Assembly (NCBI GenBank): GCA_029880275.1
Contig: JAOUOQ010000003.1
Coordinates: forward strand, 1-27,776
DNA length: 27,776 nt
Direction: 5' to 3'
DNA from: Candidatus Aminicenantota bacterium
GTDB taxonomy: Bacteria; Acidobacteriota; B3-B38; Guanabaribacteriales; B3-B38
Shown here: positions 7,951-14,271 of the stretch, one piece after another
Layout: each line of letters starts with the position of its first letter
Numbering within the stretch: position 1 is the first letter of the stretch
Notes under the pieces: generated by a model
What the model was told of the DNA's origin: nothing
The model's database searches: none
Seen by the model: the letters and a program-made list of their open reading frames with translations, nothing else
Made by a program: the position numbers and the translations under genes

Positions 7951-8889
7951 TTACATCTCTTCGCCCGCATCTTTCAAGAGCTGGTTCCATATCCTGTCAA
8001 CCTCGACCTGGATGCTTTCCAGCAGCTCCTCATTTTCGGGTCGGAGCAGATGCTTAAACCTCCCCTGGTCTTTAAACCATTCCACGACCGGTATTTTCTT
8101 CCTGGGCTTATAGGTGATGCGCACCACGCCGCTTTCCACCTCATAAAGAGGCCAGAAGCAGCTGTCCACTGCTCGCTGGACAAACTCCAGCCCCCGGGCG
8201 GGGTCGGCATGCCAACCGGTCGGACAGTTGCACAGCACATTGATAAACGCAGGACCCTCTACCTCGAATGCCCGGTAAGCCTTCTTCATCAGGTCCAACC
8301 ACTTGGAAGGAGCAGCCTGAGCGGCATAAGGGATATTGTGAGCGGCCATGATGCGGGTGAGGTCCTTGCGGAACTGTTGTTTCCCCTGAAGCACTTTCCC
8401 CACCTCGGATGTGGTTGTTCGGGCACCCGGAGGGGTAGCGCTGGAGCGTTGTCCACCGGTATTCATATATCCTTCGTTATCGAGGCAGACATAGACGAAA
8501 TTGTGTCCCCGCTCTGCCGCACCGGAAAGGGCCTGGAAGCCTATGTCGTAAGTTCCTCCATCGCCCCCGAAGGCCAGGAACTTTATTTTCCTCTCCTTGT
8601 GTATCTCCCCCCTTTTTAGCTTTGCCCGATACATACTCTCCAAGCCAGCTATGGTGGAGGCGGCATTGGGGAACGCGGAGTGAATCCAGGGGACCTTCCA
8701 GGAGGAGTGGGGAAAGGTTCCTGAGCATATCTCCAAACAACCGGTGGCATTGGCAATTACCACTGGCTCCTCAAAGGATGCCATTATCTGCCTGACAGTG
8801 ATAGCTACCCCACAACCCGGGCACATCTTATGCCCTTGAGCAAAACGCTCTTCTCTGGTGGCAATATCTTTCAATTTGAAGCTGACCAT
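7951..8889 (-). CDS. porB: Pyruvate:ferredoxin oxidoreductase, beta subunit (TPP-binding)
   Basis: Binds thiamine diphosphate and the proximal [4Fe-4S] cluster in the reaction pyruvate + CoA + oxidised ferredoxin to acetyl-CoA + CO2 + reduced ferredoxin. In 312 residues the cluster ligands are C23 and C26 (CPGCG), C51 (ATGCLE) and C220 or C222 (VLCNCPTGW). The TPP motif runs from GDGGT (109-113) to 'DNEGYMNTGGQ' (137-147). 'SSWKVPWIHSAF' is typical of pyruvate rather than 2-oxoglutarate or branched-chain enzymes, so pyruvate is the preferred substrate. It starts 15 bp after porA stops. 2-oxoacid specificity calls by sequence remain probable, not certain. Confidence 0.94.
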   Translation of the reverse strand: MVSFKLKDIATREERFAQGHKMCPGCGVAITVRQIMASFEEPVVIANATGCLEICSGTFPHSSWKVPWIHSAFPNAASTIAGLESMYRAKLKRGEIHKERKIKFLAFGGDGGTYDIGFQALSGAAERGHNFVYVCLDNEGYMNTGGQRSSATPPGARTTTSEVGKVLQGKQQFRKDLTRIMAAHNIPYAAQAAPSKWLDLMKKAYRAFEVEGPAFINVLCNCPTGWHADPARGLEFVQRAVDSCFWPLYEVESGVVRITYKPRKKIPVVEWFKDQGRFKHLLRPENEELLESIQVEVDRIWNQLLKDAGEEM

Positions 8890-8904
8890 CTTATTTCTCC
8901 TTCC

Positions 8905-10119
8905 TTACTCCCTCAAGTTGAGGAAATCTACCAATTTTCCTCGTTTGCCGGTTCTGGCGATTTCACGGAGCCGAAGGTAAACGTCCTTGATATCTCTTAA
9001 GGGCAAGTCCCTTCCGCCCAGACCAAAGATATAATTGATAACCTGGGGAGGAGACTTCTCTTCGTAGAGAGCGGTTCTTACCTCAAGAAAGAGGGGTCCA
9101 CCCTGGGCTCCCCCGGTTCCACATCGGTCCAAAACAGCTACGCTTTTCGTCCGGGAGAGGCTCTTGGCTACCTCGTCAGCTGGGAAGGGGCGAAAAGCCC
9201 GAATCTTCAACAGACCAGCCGCTACTCCTTCTTCTCTCAGCTGCTCAATTACATCTTTGACGCTGCCCGCAGTAGCACTCATAACCACAATGGCATACTC
9301 AGCATCTTCCATTCGATATTCCTCTACCAGGCCATAATACCTTCCCGTAAGGTCTCCATATTCCTTTCCTACTTGCTGGATCACCTCGGGAGCATTAATC
9401 ATCCCCACTAACTGGTTCCTTTTGTGTTCCATATAATAATCGGGTCTATCGGCCGCTCCATAGAGGACCGGATTATCAATATCAATCATCGGATAAGAGG
9501 GGATATACTTGCCGATAAACTTCTTGACCAGCTCATCCGTCTCAACTGTCAAAGTCTCCACCATATGGGAGGTCTGGAAGCCGTCTATGGCCACCAGTAC
9601 CGGGGTGCGAACATTGGGGTTCTCCGCAATCCTGAATGCCTGGACGGTGTTATCATAAGCCTCCTGGCCATTCTCGGAATAGAGATGAATCCAACCCATA
9701 TCTCGCATGGCCATGGTGTCGCTGTGGTCTCCATGGATATTTAACGGCGAGTTCAGAGCTCGGTTGGCAATTGCCATTACCATAGGAAGCCGAAGCCCTG
9801 AAGTTACTCCCAGCACTTCAAACATATAAGCCAGCCCCTGCGAGCCGGTAACCGTCATCACTCTACCGCCTCCGGCAGCCGCTCCCACACAGGCGCTCAT
9901 GGCACTATGCTCACTCTCGGTGACCACAAACTCGGTATCCACCAGTCCATCGGCAACAAAGCGAGCGAAGGTTTCTACTACCTGGGTTGAAGGGGTAATG
10001 GGATAGGCAGCCACCACATGTGGATTGATCTGACGCATAGCCTCGGCGATGGCACCGTCTCCTGTCAGGAAGACCCTCCGGCTCTTGGATTTTGTCTTTT
10101 TCATAGTTCCTTTTTCCAT
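8905..10119 (-). CDS. porA: Pyruvate:ferredoxin oxidoreductase, alpha subunit
   Basis: The 404-residue alpha subunit contains the pyrimidine-binding half of the TPP site and the CoA-facing domain. Seen are 'GDGAIAEAMRQINPHVVAAYPITPSTQ' at the N-terminus (pyrimidine domain; given in part), 'VTESEHSAMSACVGAAAGGGRVMTVTGSQGL' region around 63-93, 'INRALN'-like 'IANRALNSPLNIHGDHSD' and the domain II 'AVLDRCGTGGAQGGPLF' near 330. The start is either the ATG at 10119 (CTGGAG upstream) or the one five codons later (AAAGGA upstream); the first is used. It follows porD by 66 bp. Together with porC, D and B it forms the archaeal-type heterotetramer, also widespread in anaerobic bacteria, rather than the fused single-chain PFOR. 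Confidence 0.95.
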   Translation of the reverse strand: MEKGTMKKTKSKSRRVFLTGDGAIAEAMRQINPHVVAAYPITPSTQVVETFARFVADGLVDTEFVVTESEHSAMSACVGAAAGGGRVMTVTGSQGLAYMFEVLGVTSGLRLPMVMAIANRALNSPLNIHGDHSDTMAMRDMGWIHLYSENGQEAYDNTVQAFRIAENPNVRTPVLVAIDGFQTSHMVETLTVETDELVKKFIGKYIPSYPMIDIDNPVLYGAADRPDYYMEHKRNQLVGMINAPEVIQQVGKEYGDLTGRYYGLVEEYRMEDAEYAIVVMSATAGSVKDVIEQLREEGVAAGLLKIRAFRPFPADEVAKSLSRTKSVAVLDRCGTGGAQGGPLFLEVRTALYEEKSPPQVINYIFGLGGRDLPLRDIKDVYLRLREIARTGKRGKLVDFLNLRE

Positions 10120-10185
10120 CTGTTATTCTCCAGCTTTTCGAAATCTAAGGTTAACAGCTCAGATGTATTAATCCGAGCATTTCTG

Positions 10186-10485
10186 TTAGGCTACCTCCTC
10201 AGAGATAATTTCCAGCGATTTAGGCTTGGTGGGACACACTTCTACGCAAATGCCGCAGACCTTGCAGTGATAATCATCTATCCCTATCACTTTGCTATTC
10301 TCAACCTTGATGGAAGCGTCGGGACAGTTAATCCAGCACAAAAGACAGTGAGTGCAAGTATCCTCATTCCATACCAAACGGTTGGGATTCCAATCTCCGG
10401 TCTGGGTTTCAGAGGAATTTCCCATATCCAGTATGAGCCCACCTATCGGCAGCTCCTGCCATTTCTTGAGCTCTTGTTTTTTCAT
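10186..10485 (-). CDS. porD: Pyruvate:ferredoxin oxidoreductase, delta subunit (2[4Fe-4S] ferredoxin)
   Basis: Electron-transfer subunit that carries electrons from the TPP-proximal cluster to free ferredoxin. In 99 residues there are two complete CxxCxxCxxxCP motifs: C44, C47, C50, C54 and C74, C77, C80, C84. The N-terminal ~40 residues ('ELPIGGLILDMGNSSETQTG', 'DWNPNRLVWN') match the extension typical of POR/VOR delta subunits and separate it from a plain ferredoxin. Its ATG overlaps the porC TGA as ATGA (10482-10485), indicating translational coupling. Confidence 0.95.
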   Translation of the reverse strand: MKKQELKKWQELPIGGLILDMGNSSETQTGDWNPNRLVWNEDTCTHCLLCWINCPDASIKVENSKVIGIDDYHCKVCGICVEVCPTKPKSLEIISEEVA

Positions 10486-11054
10486 GCTTGTTTCACCTCC
10501 TCATAGCCCCGCTTGGCAGCTTTCAAGTTTCCTTCGATTATCTTAGAAGTGAATTTCTTACCCATTAGGGCTCGGAATTTTTCATTAAAGCTATTAATAT
10601 CAGCCAGGTTGGTGACCTTCACCAGAGCACCCAACATAGGGGCATTGGGAATGTCTACCCCAATCTCATCAATGGCTATTTTGCTTCCATCGAGGACATA
10701 TAGCTTTCTCTCTCCTATATTAAGCTTCTGGCGCAGTTCATCCGGCTGACGATTGGAATTGATGATGACAATCGCATCCGGGGGCACTCCTTCGCATACA
10801 TCCACCGTTCGGAGGAGGGTCTGGTCTAAAACTAAGACCAACTGGGGCTCCTCAATTCGGCTATGGATACGGATGGGACTATCGCTGATGCGGTCGAAAG
10901 CTTCCACGGGGGCTCCTCGCTTCTCGGCACCGTATTCGGGATAAGCCTGGGTGTATTTTCCCAATTCACCAAGAACCTGGGCTAAGTTGTTTGCCGCCAT
11001 CACCGCCCCCTGTCCAGCACGGGCATGCCATCGTATTTCTAATACCTTGCTCAT
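10482..11054 (-). CDS. porC: Pyruvate:ferredoxin oxidoreductase, gamma subunit
   Basis: First gene of the por operon, 190 residues from the ATG at 11054, which is preceded by a perfect GGAGGAG and begins MSKVLEIRWHARAGQGAV, the expected gamma-subunit start. The frame extends 12 codons further upstream, but no ribosome site supports that. The CoA/catalytic gamma domain is recognised by 'RWHARAGQGAVMAANNLA', 'YPEYGAEKRGAPVEAF' and 'RISDSPIRIHSRIEEPQ'. The gene overlaps porD by four bases. Upstream is a ~150-nt leader with a terminator-like hairpin, so expression may be attenuated. Confidence 0.94.
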   Translation of the reverse strand: MSKVLEIRWHARAGQGAVMAANNLAQVLGELGKYTQAYPEYGAEKRGAPVEAFDRISDSPIRIHSRIEEPQLVLVLDQTLLRTVDVCEGVPPDAIVIINSNRQPDELRQKLNIGERKLYVLDGSKIAIDEIGVDIPNAPMLGALVKVTNLADINSFNEKFRALMGKKFTSKIIEGNLKAAKRGYEEVKQA

Positions 11055-11091
11055 ATCTTCTCCTCCTGCCTTAATTCCTGAAATGAACACT

Positions 11092-11123
11092 CAAAAATAA
11101 TAAAAGGGTATTGAAACCCTTTT
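11092..11123 (-). terminator. Terminator-like hairpin in the por leader
   Basis: On the - strand an 8-bp perfect stem, AAAAGGGT and ACCCTTTT, with loop TTCAAT, is followed by a T-rich tail (ATTATTTTT). The + strand has no such tail, so it acts on the - strand. It sits 38-69 nt upstream of the porC start and about 80 nt downstream of the predicted por promoter. It could terminate nifU read-through and attenuate por. Confidence 0.65.
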
Positions 11124-11211
11124 CAGAACTCTTTACCACGCTTTCAATCAATACTGAAATTGTGTAAATAATAGCAGCCTCTTGCTCACATCATGATGCA
11201 AAAAGCTAATT

Positions 11212-11240
11212 ATTATAGCACAAATTTTTCCCCCTGCCTA
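11212..11240 (-). promoter_or_regulatory. Extended -10 promoter of the por operon
   Basis: On the - strand TAGGCA, 17 bp, TATAAT, with a TG one base before the -10 (TGCTATAAT). The -10 is perfect and the -35 matches at four of six. Predicted start near 11205 gives a leader of about 150 nt before porC. Confidence 0.6.
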
Positions 11241-11282
11241 ATAATTTAAAGCTGTCACGGAAATACTTATAATCGTCACCAG

Positions 11283-11298
11283 GGCAAATTTATTTGCC
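11283..11298. repeat. Perfect short palindrome behind nifU
   Basis: GGCAAAT, two bases, ATTTGCC: a perfect 7-bp inverted repeat starting 19 bp after the nifU stop. No T-run follows on either strand, so it is not a standard terminator. It could be a transcript-stabilising hairpin or a copy of a dispersed palindromic element. Confidence 0.4.
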
Positions 11299-11316
11299 AC
11301 CGGGGGGTTTATTTTG

Positions 11317-11718
11317 TTAAGCTTTCTTCTCTTGCCTAGCGGTCTTCTTTCGGTAGTCTTCGATGGCTGCCTTCAAGGCATCCTCTGCGAGAACAGAGCA
11401 GTGCATTTTGATCTTGGGGAGACCATCGAGAGCTTCAGCTACTGTTTTGTTGCTAATTTTTAGTGCTTCGTCTATAGTCTTTCCTTTGACCATCTCGGTC
11501 ACCATAGAGCTGGTAGCGATAGCAGCGCCACAGCCGAAGGTCTTGAATTTTGCATCCACAATGCGACCGTTCTCCACCTTTATGGTGAGCTTCATGACAT
11601 CCCCACAAGCGGGATTACCCACGGTGCCCTCACCACTGGGATTCTCAACCTCTCCCACATTGCGGGGGTTTTGGTAATGGTCCATCACCTTGGCGCTGTA
11701 CTCTTCCAGATTATACAT
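11317..11718 (-). CDS. nifU: Iron-sulfur cluster scaffold protein NifU/IscU
   Basis: Scaffold on which [2Fe-2S] and [4Fe-4S] clusters are built from sulfur supplied by NifS. From the ATG at 11718 (MYNLEEYSAKVMDHYQNPRN) it has 133 residues and the three ligand cysteines C38, C63 and C107 plus the conserved D40 (GNPACGD, TFGCGAAIATSS, KMHCSVLAEDAL). It is an N-terminal-domain-only, IscU-type scaffold; the ferredoxin and Nfu domains of full nitrogen-fixation NifU are absent. The frame is open 16 codons further upstream into nifS, but the chosen ATG has AGAGGTG before it and matches the family start. It begins 1 bp after the nifS stop, so the two are co-translated. Confidence 0.95.
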   Translation of the reverse strand: MYNLEEYSAKVMDHYQNPRNVGEVENPSGEGTVGNPACGDVMKLTIKVENGRIVDAKFKTFGCGAAIATSSMVTEMVKGKTIDEALKISNKTVAEALDGLPKIKMHCSVLAEDALKAAIEDYRKKTARQEKKA

Positions 11719-11719
11719 G

Positions 11720-12880
11720 CTACACCTCTTTGTACAGGGGAGACATCTCTCGAAGTCGAGCCACATTTTTGCTCAGCTCTTCCACCAGACAATCAACTTC
11801 CTCTTCGGTATTGGACCTGCCCAAACAGATTCTCAACGAACAGTGGCTCAGTGCCTCGGGAACCTTCATAGCCAGCAGAACATAGGAAGACTTCAATGAG
11901 CTGGAAGTGCAGGCGGAGCCAGAGGATATGGCAAAATTCTTCATGGAAAGAATTAACGACTCCCCCTCAACAAACTCAAAGCTGAGGTTCAGATTGCCCG
12001 GCAGCCTTTTCTCCGGATGCCCGTTAAGGTAGACCCGCTTTATTCCATTCATAACCCCTTGGTAGAGACGGTTTCTCAGCTTGGTGAGCCTTTTGGCTTC
12101 TTCTTCCATCAACCTGCCGGCTTTCTGGCAGGCTTTACCCAAACCGACTATGCCGGGGACATTCTCGGTGCCCGCCCTTAAGCCTCTCTCATGTCCACCC
12201 CCGTGGATAAGAGACTCTATCTTAACTCCCTTTTTCAGATAAAGCGCTCCTATTCCCTTGGGACCGTACATCTTATGACCCGAGATGGCGAGGAGGTCGG
12301 TTTTCAACTTATCCACCTTTGTCTCTATTTTACCTGCCCCTTGAACGGCATCCGAATGGAACAGCACCCCTTTCTCTCTGGCTATCGCCCCTATCTTCTC
12401 CACTGGCTCGATGGTGCCCACCTCGCTGTTCACGAACATAATGGAGATTAGTATAGTCTTATCTGTAATAGCCCCCCTTACCTCTTCCGGGTCAACCATT
12501 CCGTAGCAGTCCACGGGGAGGTAGGTGACCTTAAAGCCCTGTTTTTCTAAATATTTACAGGTCTCCAGCACAGCTTTATGCTCAATCTGACTGGTGATAA
12601 TATGGCTCCCTCGGTCTCGGTAAGCGTGAGCAACTCCTTTAATAGCAAGATTATCCGCTTCTGTAGCTCCACTGGTAAATATAATCTCTTCAGGATGAGC
12701 TCCAATAAGCTCTGCCACCTGACCCCGTGCCTCCTCTACTGCTCGACGGGCTTCCCATCCATAGGCATGAGTGGAGCTGGAGGGGTTGCCAAACTTATCA
12801 GTCATATAAGGCATCATTGCCTCCAGTACCTCATCGTCCAGCGGTGTGGTAGCATTGTGGTCCATGTAAATGATCTTCAT
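11720..12880 (-). CDS. nifS: Cysteine desulfurase NifS/IscS
   Basis: PLP enzyme that converts cysteine to alanine and a protein persulfide for cluster assembly. The start is set at the ATG at 12880 (MKIIYMDHNATTPL), which has GGAGG 10 bases upstream; an in-frame ATG at 12898 lacks a ribosome site. In 386 residues the features are DHNATTP (7-13), 'TSGATEADN' (69-77), His101 above the PLP ring (QIEHKAVL), 'HSDAVQGAGK' (175-184), PLP lysine K203 (SGHKMYGPKG), 'RAGTENVPG' (235-243) and the catalytic loop Cys324 (SSGSACTSSS). The long loop sequence around C324 is of the class I IscS/NifS type. It has its own strong promoter and an IscR-like box. Confidence 0.96.
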   Translation of the reverse strand: MKIIYMDHNATTPLDDEVLEAMMPYMTDKFGNPSSSTHAYGWEARRAVEEARGQVAELIGAHPEEIIFTSGATEADNLAIKGVAHAYRDRGSHIITSQIEHKAVLETCKYLEKQGFKVTYLPVDCYGMVDPEEVRGAITDKTILISIMFVNSEVGTIEPVEKIGAIAREKGVLFHSDAVQGAGKIETKVDKLKTDLLAISGHKMYGPKGIGALYLKKGVKIESLIHGGGHERGLRAGTENVPGIVGLGKACQKAGRLMEEEAKRLTKLRNRLYQGVMNGIKRVYLNGHPEKRLPGNLNLSFEFVEGESLILSMKNFAISSGSACTSSSLKSSYVLLAMKVPEALSHCSLRICLGRSNTEEEVDCLVEELSKNVARLREMSPLYKEV

Positions 12881-12902
12881 TCTCCTCGTTCCTCCCATTT
12901 AT

Positions 12903-12915
12903 GACCAAAATAGTC
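12903..12915 (-). promoter_or_regulatory. IscR-like operator at the nifS start region
   Basis: GACTATTTTGGTC on the - strand agrees with the core of the known IscR type 1 site (GACTRWWWYAGTC) at 12 of 13 positions. It covers roughly +2 to +14 of the predicted transcript, where a bound repressor would block initiation. The outer flanks of the enterobacterial consensus do not match well. Confidence 0.4.
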
Positions 12916-12923
12916 TTCTTTTA

Positions 12924-12952
12924 AATATATTTCCTTCTCTGTGTTTTGTCAA
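12924..12952 (-). promoter_or_regulatory. Strong sigma70-type promoter of nifS-nifU
   Basis: On the - strand TTGACA, exactly 17 bp, TATATT: a perfect -35 and five of six at the -10. It begins about 22 bp after the end of the upstream lipid kinase gene, so nifS-nifU is probably an independent transcription unit. Confidence 0.75.
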
Positions 12953-12974
12953 TGAAAAAATAAGAAGGGTTTTC

Positions 12975-13868
12975 TCAATTTTTCTCGGAGGGTGCCCACA
13001 CTACAAGGCTCTTAGGAAGTATTGAGACCTTCAATTGGGGAGCCTCAATAAGGGGGTCGCCATCCATATGAATGGGACCGGGTTTTTCTCTGAGAATCTC
13101 GGTTTGAGTTATCTGATAGTAGTCCATCTGTGGTATGGAGTCTATCTTACCGGTGAACAGCTTGGGAAGATGGAGCAGTGCCTGGAACATGCTTAAATTT
13201 CTCAGTATGCATAGGTCAAGCAAACCATCATCGATCTCTGCCCTGGGGGCTATTTGGGCTCCACCACCATATTGTCTGCAGTTGGCTATGGTTATCAACA
13301 AAGGGGAAACCTTAATATCATCCTTATCAATTCGCACCTGGAGTGGCTCCGGTTGGTAAAGAAAAAACTCCCTCATCCCGATGTAGAAATAGGGGAAAAC
13401 TCCTCGACGATGCCTCTTACCTCGCTGGTTGTATAGCAGGCCAACGCGGGCGTCGAAGCCGAGACCGGCGGTGCTGAAAAAATACTTACCATTTATAACT
13501 CCCGTATCAACTTCCCTCCTGCTTCCTCCAAGCAGAGCTCGACATGCACCTTTGAGGTTCAGGGGAATGCGCAGGTCCCTTGCCAGACCGTTTCCCGAGC
13601 CAGATGGGATAATGCCCAGGGCTACTCCGGTGTGAACCAATCCGCTGGCCACCTCTTTTACCGTGCCATCGCCCCCTATGGCCACCACCAGCTCGTAGCC
13701 CTGCTTGACCGCATCCTGAGCTATATAGTAGCCATGTCCTCGCCGCTCGGTGAGGACAATATCAAATTCCCATAAAGAACCACGAAGCTCTCGCCGCAAC
13801 AGGTTGACAACCTTTCCGGGAGATCTCCTCATTCCGGCAATCGGATTAATAACAAACTTAGCCTTCAT
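12975..13868 (-). CDS. Diacylglycerol kinase family lipid kinase
   Basis: Member of the DAGK catalytic-domain family (YegS/DgkB/LCB5-like), which phosphorylates diacylglycerol or related lipids with ATP at the membrane surface. The 297 residues show 'INPIAG' (7-12), the nucleotide-binding GGDGTVKEV (65-73), 'PSGSGNGLARDL' (88-99), 'DTGVINGKYFFSTAGLGFDA' type core and the C-terminal beta-sandwich ending in 'HMDGDPL'. No membrane segment is present. Substrate cannot be told from sequence; DgkB-type recycling of diacylglycerol is the default. Its ATG overlaps the stop of a 16-codon ORF, suggesting translational coupling. Its own GAAGGA site lies only two bases before the ATG, which supports dependence on the leader ORF. 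Confidence 0.9.
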   Translation of the reverse strand: MKAKFVINPIAGMRRSPGKVVNLLRRELRGSLWEFDIVLTERRGHGYYIAQDAVKQGYELVVAIGGDGTVKEVASGLVHTGVALGIIPSGSGNGLARDLRIPLNLKGACRALLGGSRREVDTGVINGKYFFSTAGLGFDARVGLLYNQRGKRHRRGVFPYFYIGMREFFLYQPEPLQVRIDKDDIKVSPLLITIANCRQYGGGAQIAPRAEIDDGLLDLCILRNLSMFQALLHLPKLFTGKIDSIPQMDYYQITQTEILREKPGPIHMDGDPLIEAPQLKVSILPKSLVVWAPSEKN

Positions 13869-13915
13869 AATCCTTCATTATACTGATGAAACAAACTTTC
13901 TAAATAAGTTATCAT
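13865..13915 (-). CDS. Putative 16-residue leader ORF overlapping the lipid kinase start
   Basis: A very short ORF encodes MITYLESLFHQYNEGL. It has one of the best ribosome sites in the window (AGAGGAG, then TTTT, then ATG; SD at 13920-13926) and its TGA overlaps the ATG of the downstream kinase as ATGA. I see no known leader-peptide family and no run of one amino acid that would indicate a classical biosynthetic attenuator. It most likely delivers ribosomes to the poorly placed kinase start. That is inference from layout only. Confidence 0.5.
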   Translation of the reverse strand: MITYLESLFHQYNEGL

Positions 13916-14271
13916 AAAACTCCTCTTTTTTACAACCCCTTAAGGTATCAAAATATGGGGTATTAAAATATTAAATACCACGATAATTTTGTATATCATC
14001 AAAATTAAATAGTATAAAATAACTATATTTTTAGTATAAAAGTATTATGATTTTAAGTAAATAAATTAATTTTGAATAATGTAAAAATACTTCTTATAGT
14101 TATTTGGCTTTACCCCACCATAAAGCTACTTTGCCTATGATAAGGTTTGGCGCGCTTCTCTATAGTACAATAAGTTTATATTCAACAATATAATACGGCT
14201 GTAATATATATTCTTTTTTGGGAAGAATCAGGATAAGTTAAGGATGAGATAAAGAGGAAAGCATTTAATTA
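13869..14271. other. AT-rich intergenic region between lipid kinase and symporter
   Basis: About 400 bp without a long gene. 13870-14100 and 14160-14220 are very AT-rich. It contains an imperfect palindrome at 13959-13979 with arms GGTATT and AATACC, an inverted repeat ATAGT/ACTAT at 14009-14026, and the 9-mer AGTATAAAA twice, 22 bp apart (14011, 14033). A more balanced island at about 14105-14158 holds a hairpin (14107-14126). Candidate regulatory DNA for the kinase; no promoter is clear enough to call. Confidence 0.5.
14107..14126 (-). other. Hairpin in a GC-balanced island of the AT-rich gap
   Basis: On the - strand GCTTTA, an 8-base loop TGGTGGGG, then TAAAGC. The ~50-bp island around it stands out from the AT-rich flanks and may be transcribed RNA, with a TATAGA element about 25 bp upstream. 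I cannot assign it to a known RNA class. Confidence 0.25.

Noticed and set aside
12881..12898. Upstream in-frame ATG of nifS
   Set aside because: No ribosome site before it, and family starts match the ATG at 12880 with GGAGG upstream.
14100..14160. Partial resemblance of the balanced island to a class I cyclic-di-GMP riboswitch (AAACC ... AAAGCC on the - strand)
   Set aside because: The conserved GACGCAAAGC segment, the tetraloop and the third helix are missing; only short generic matches remain.
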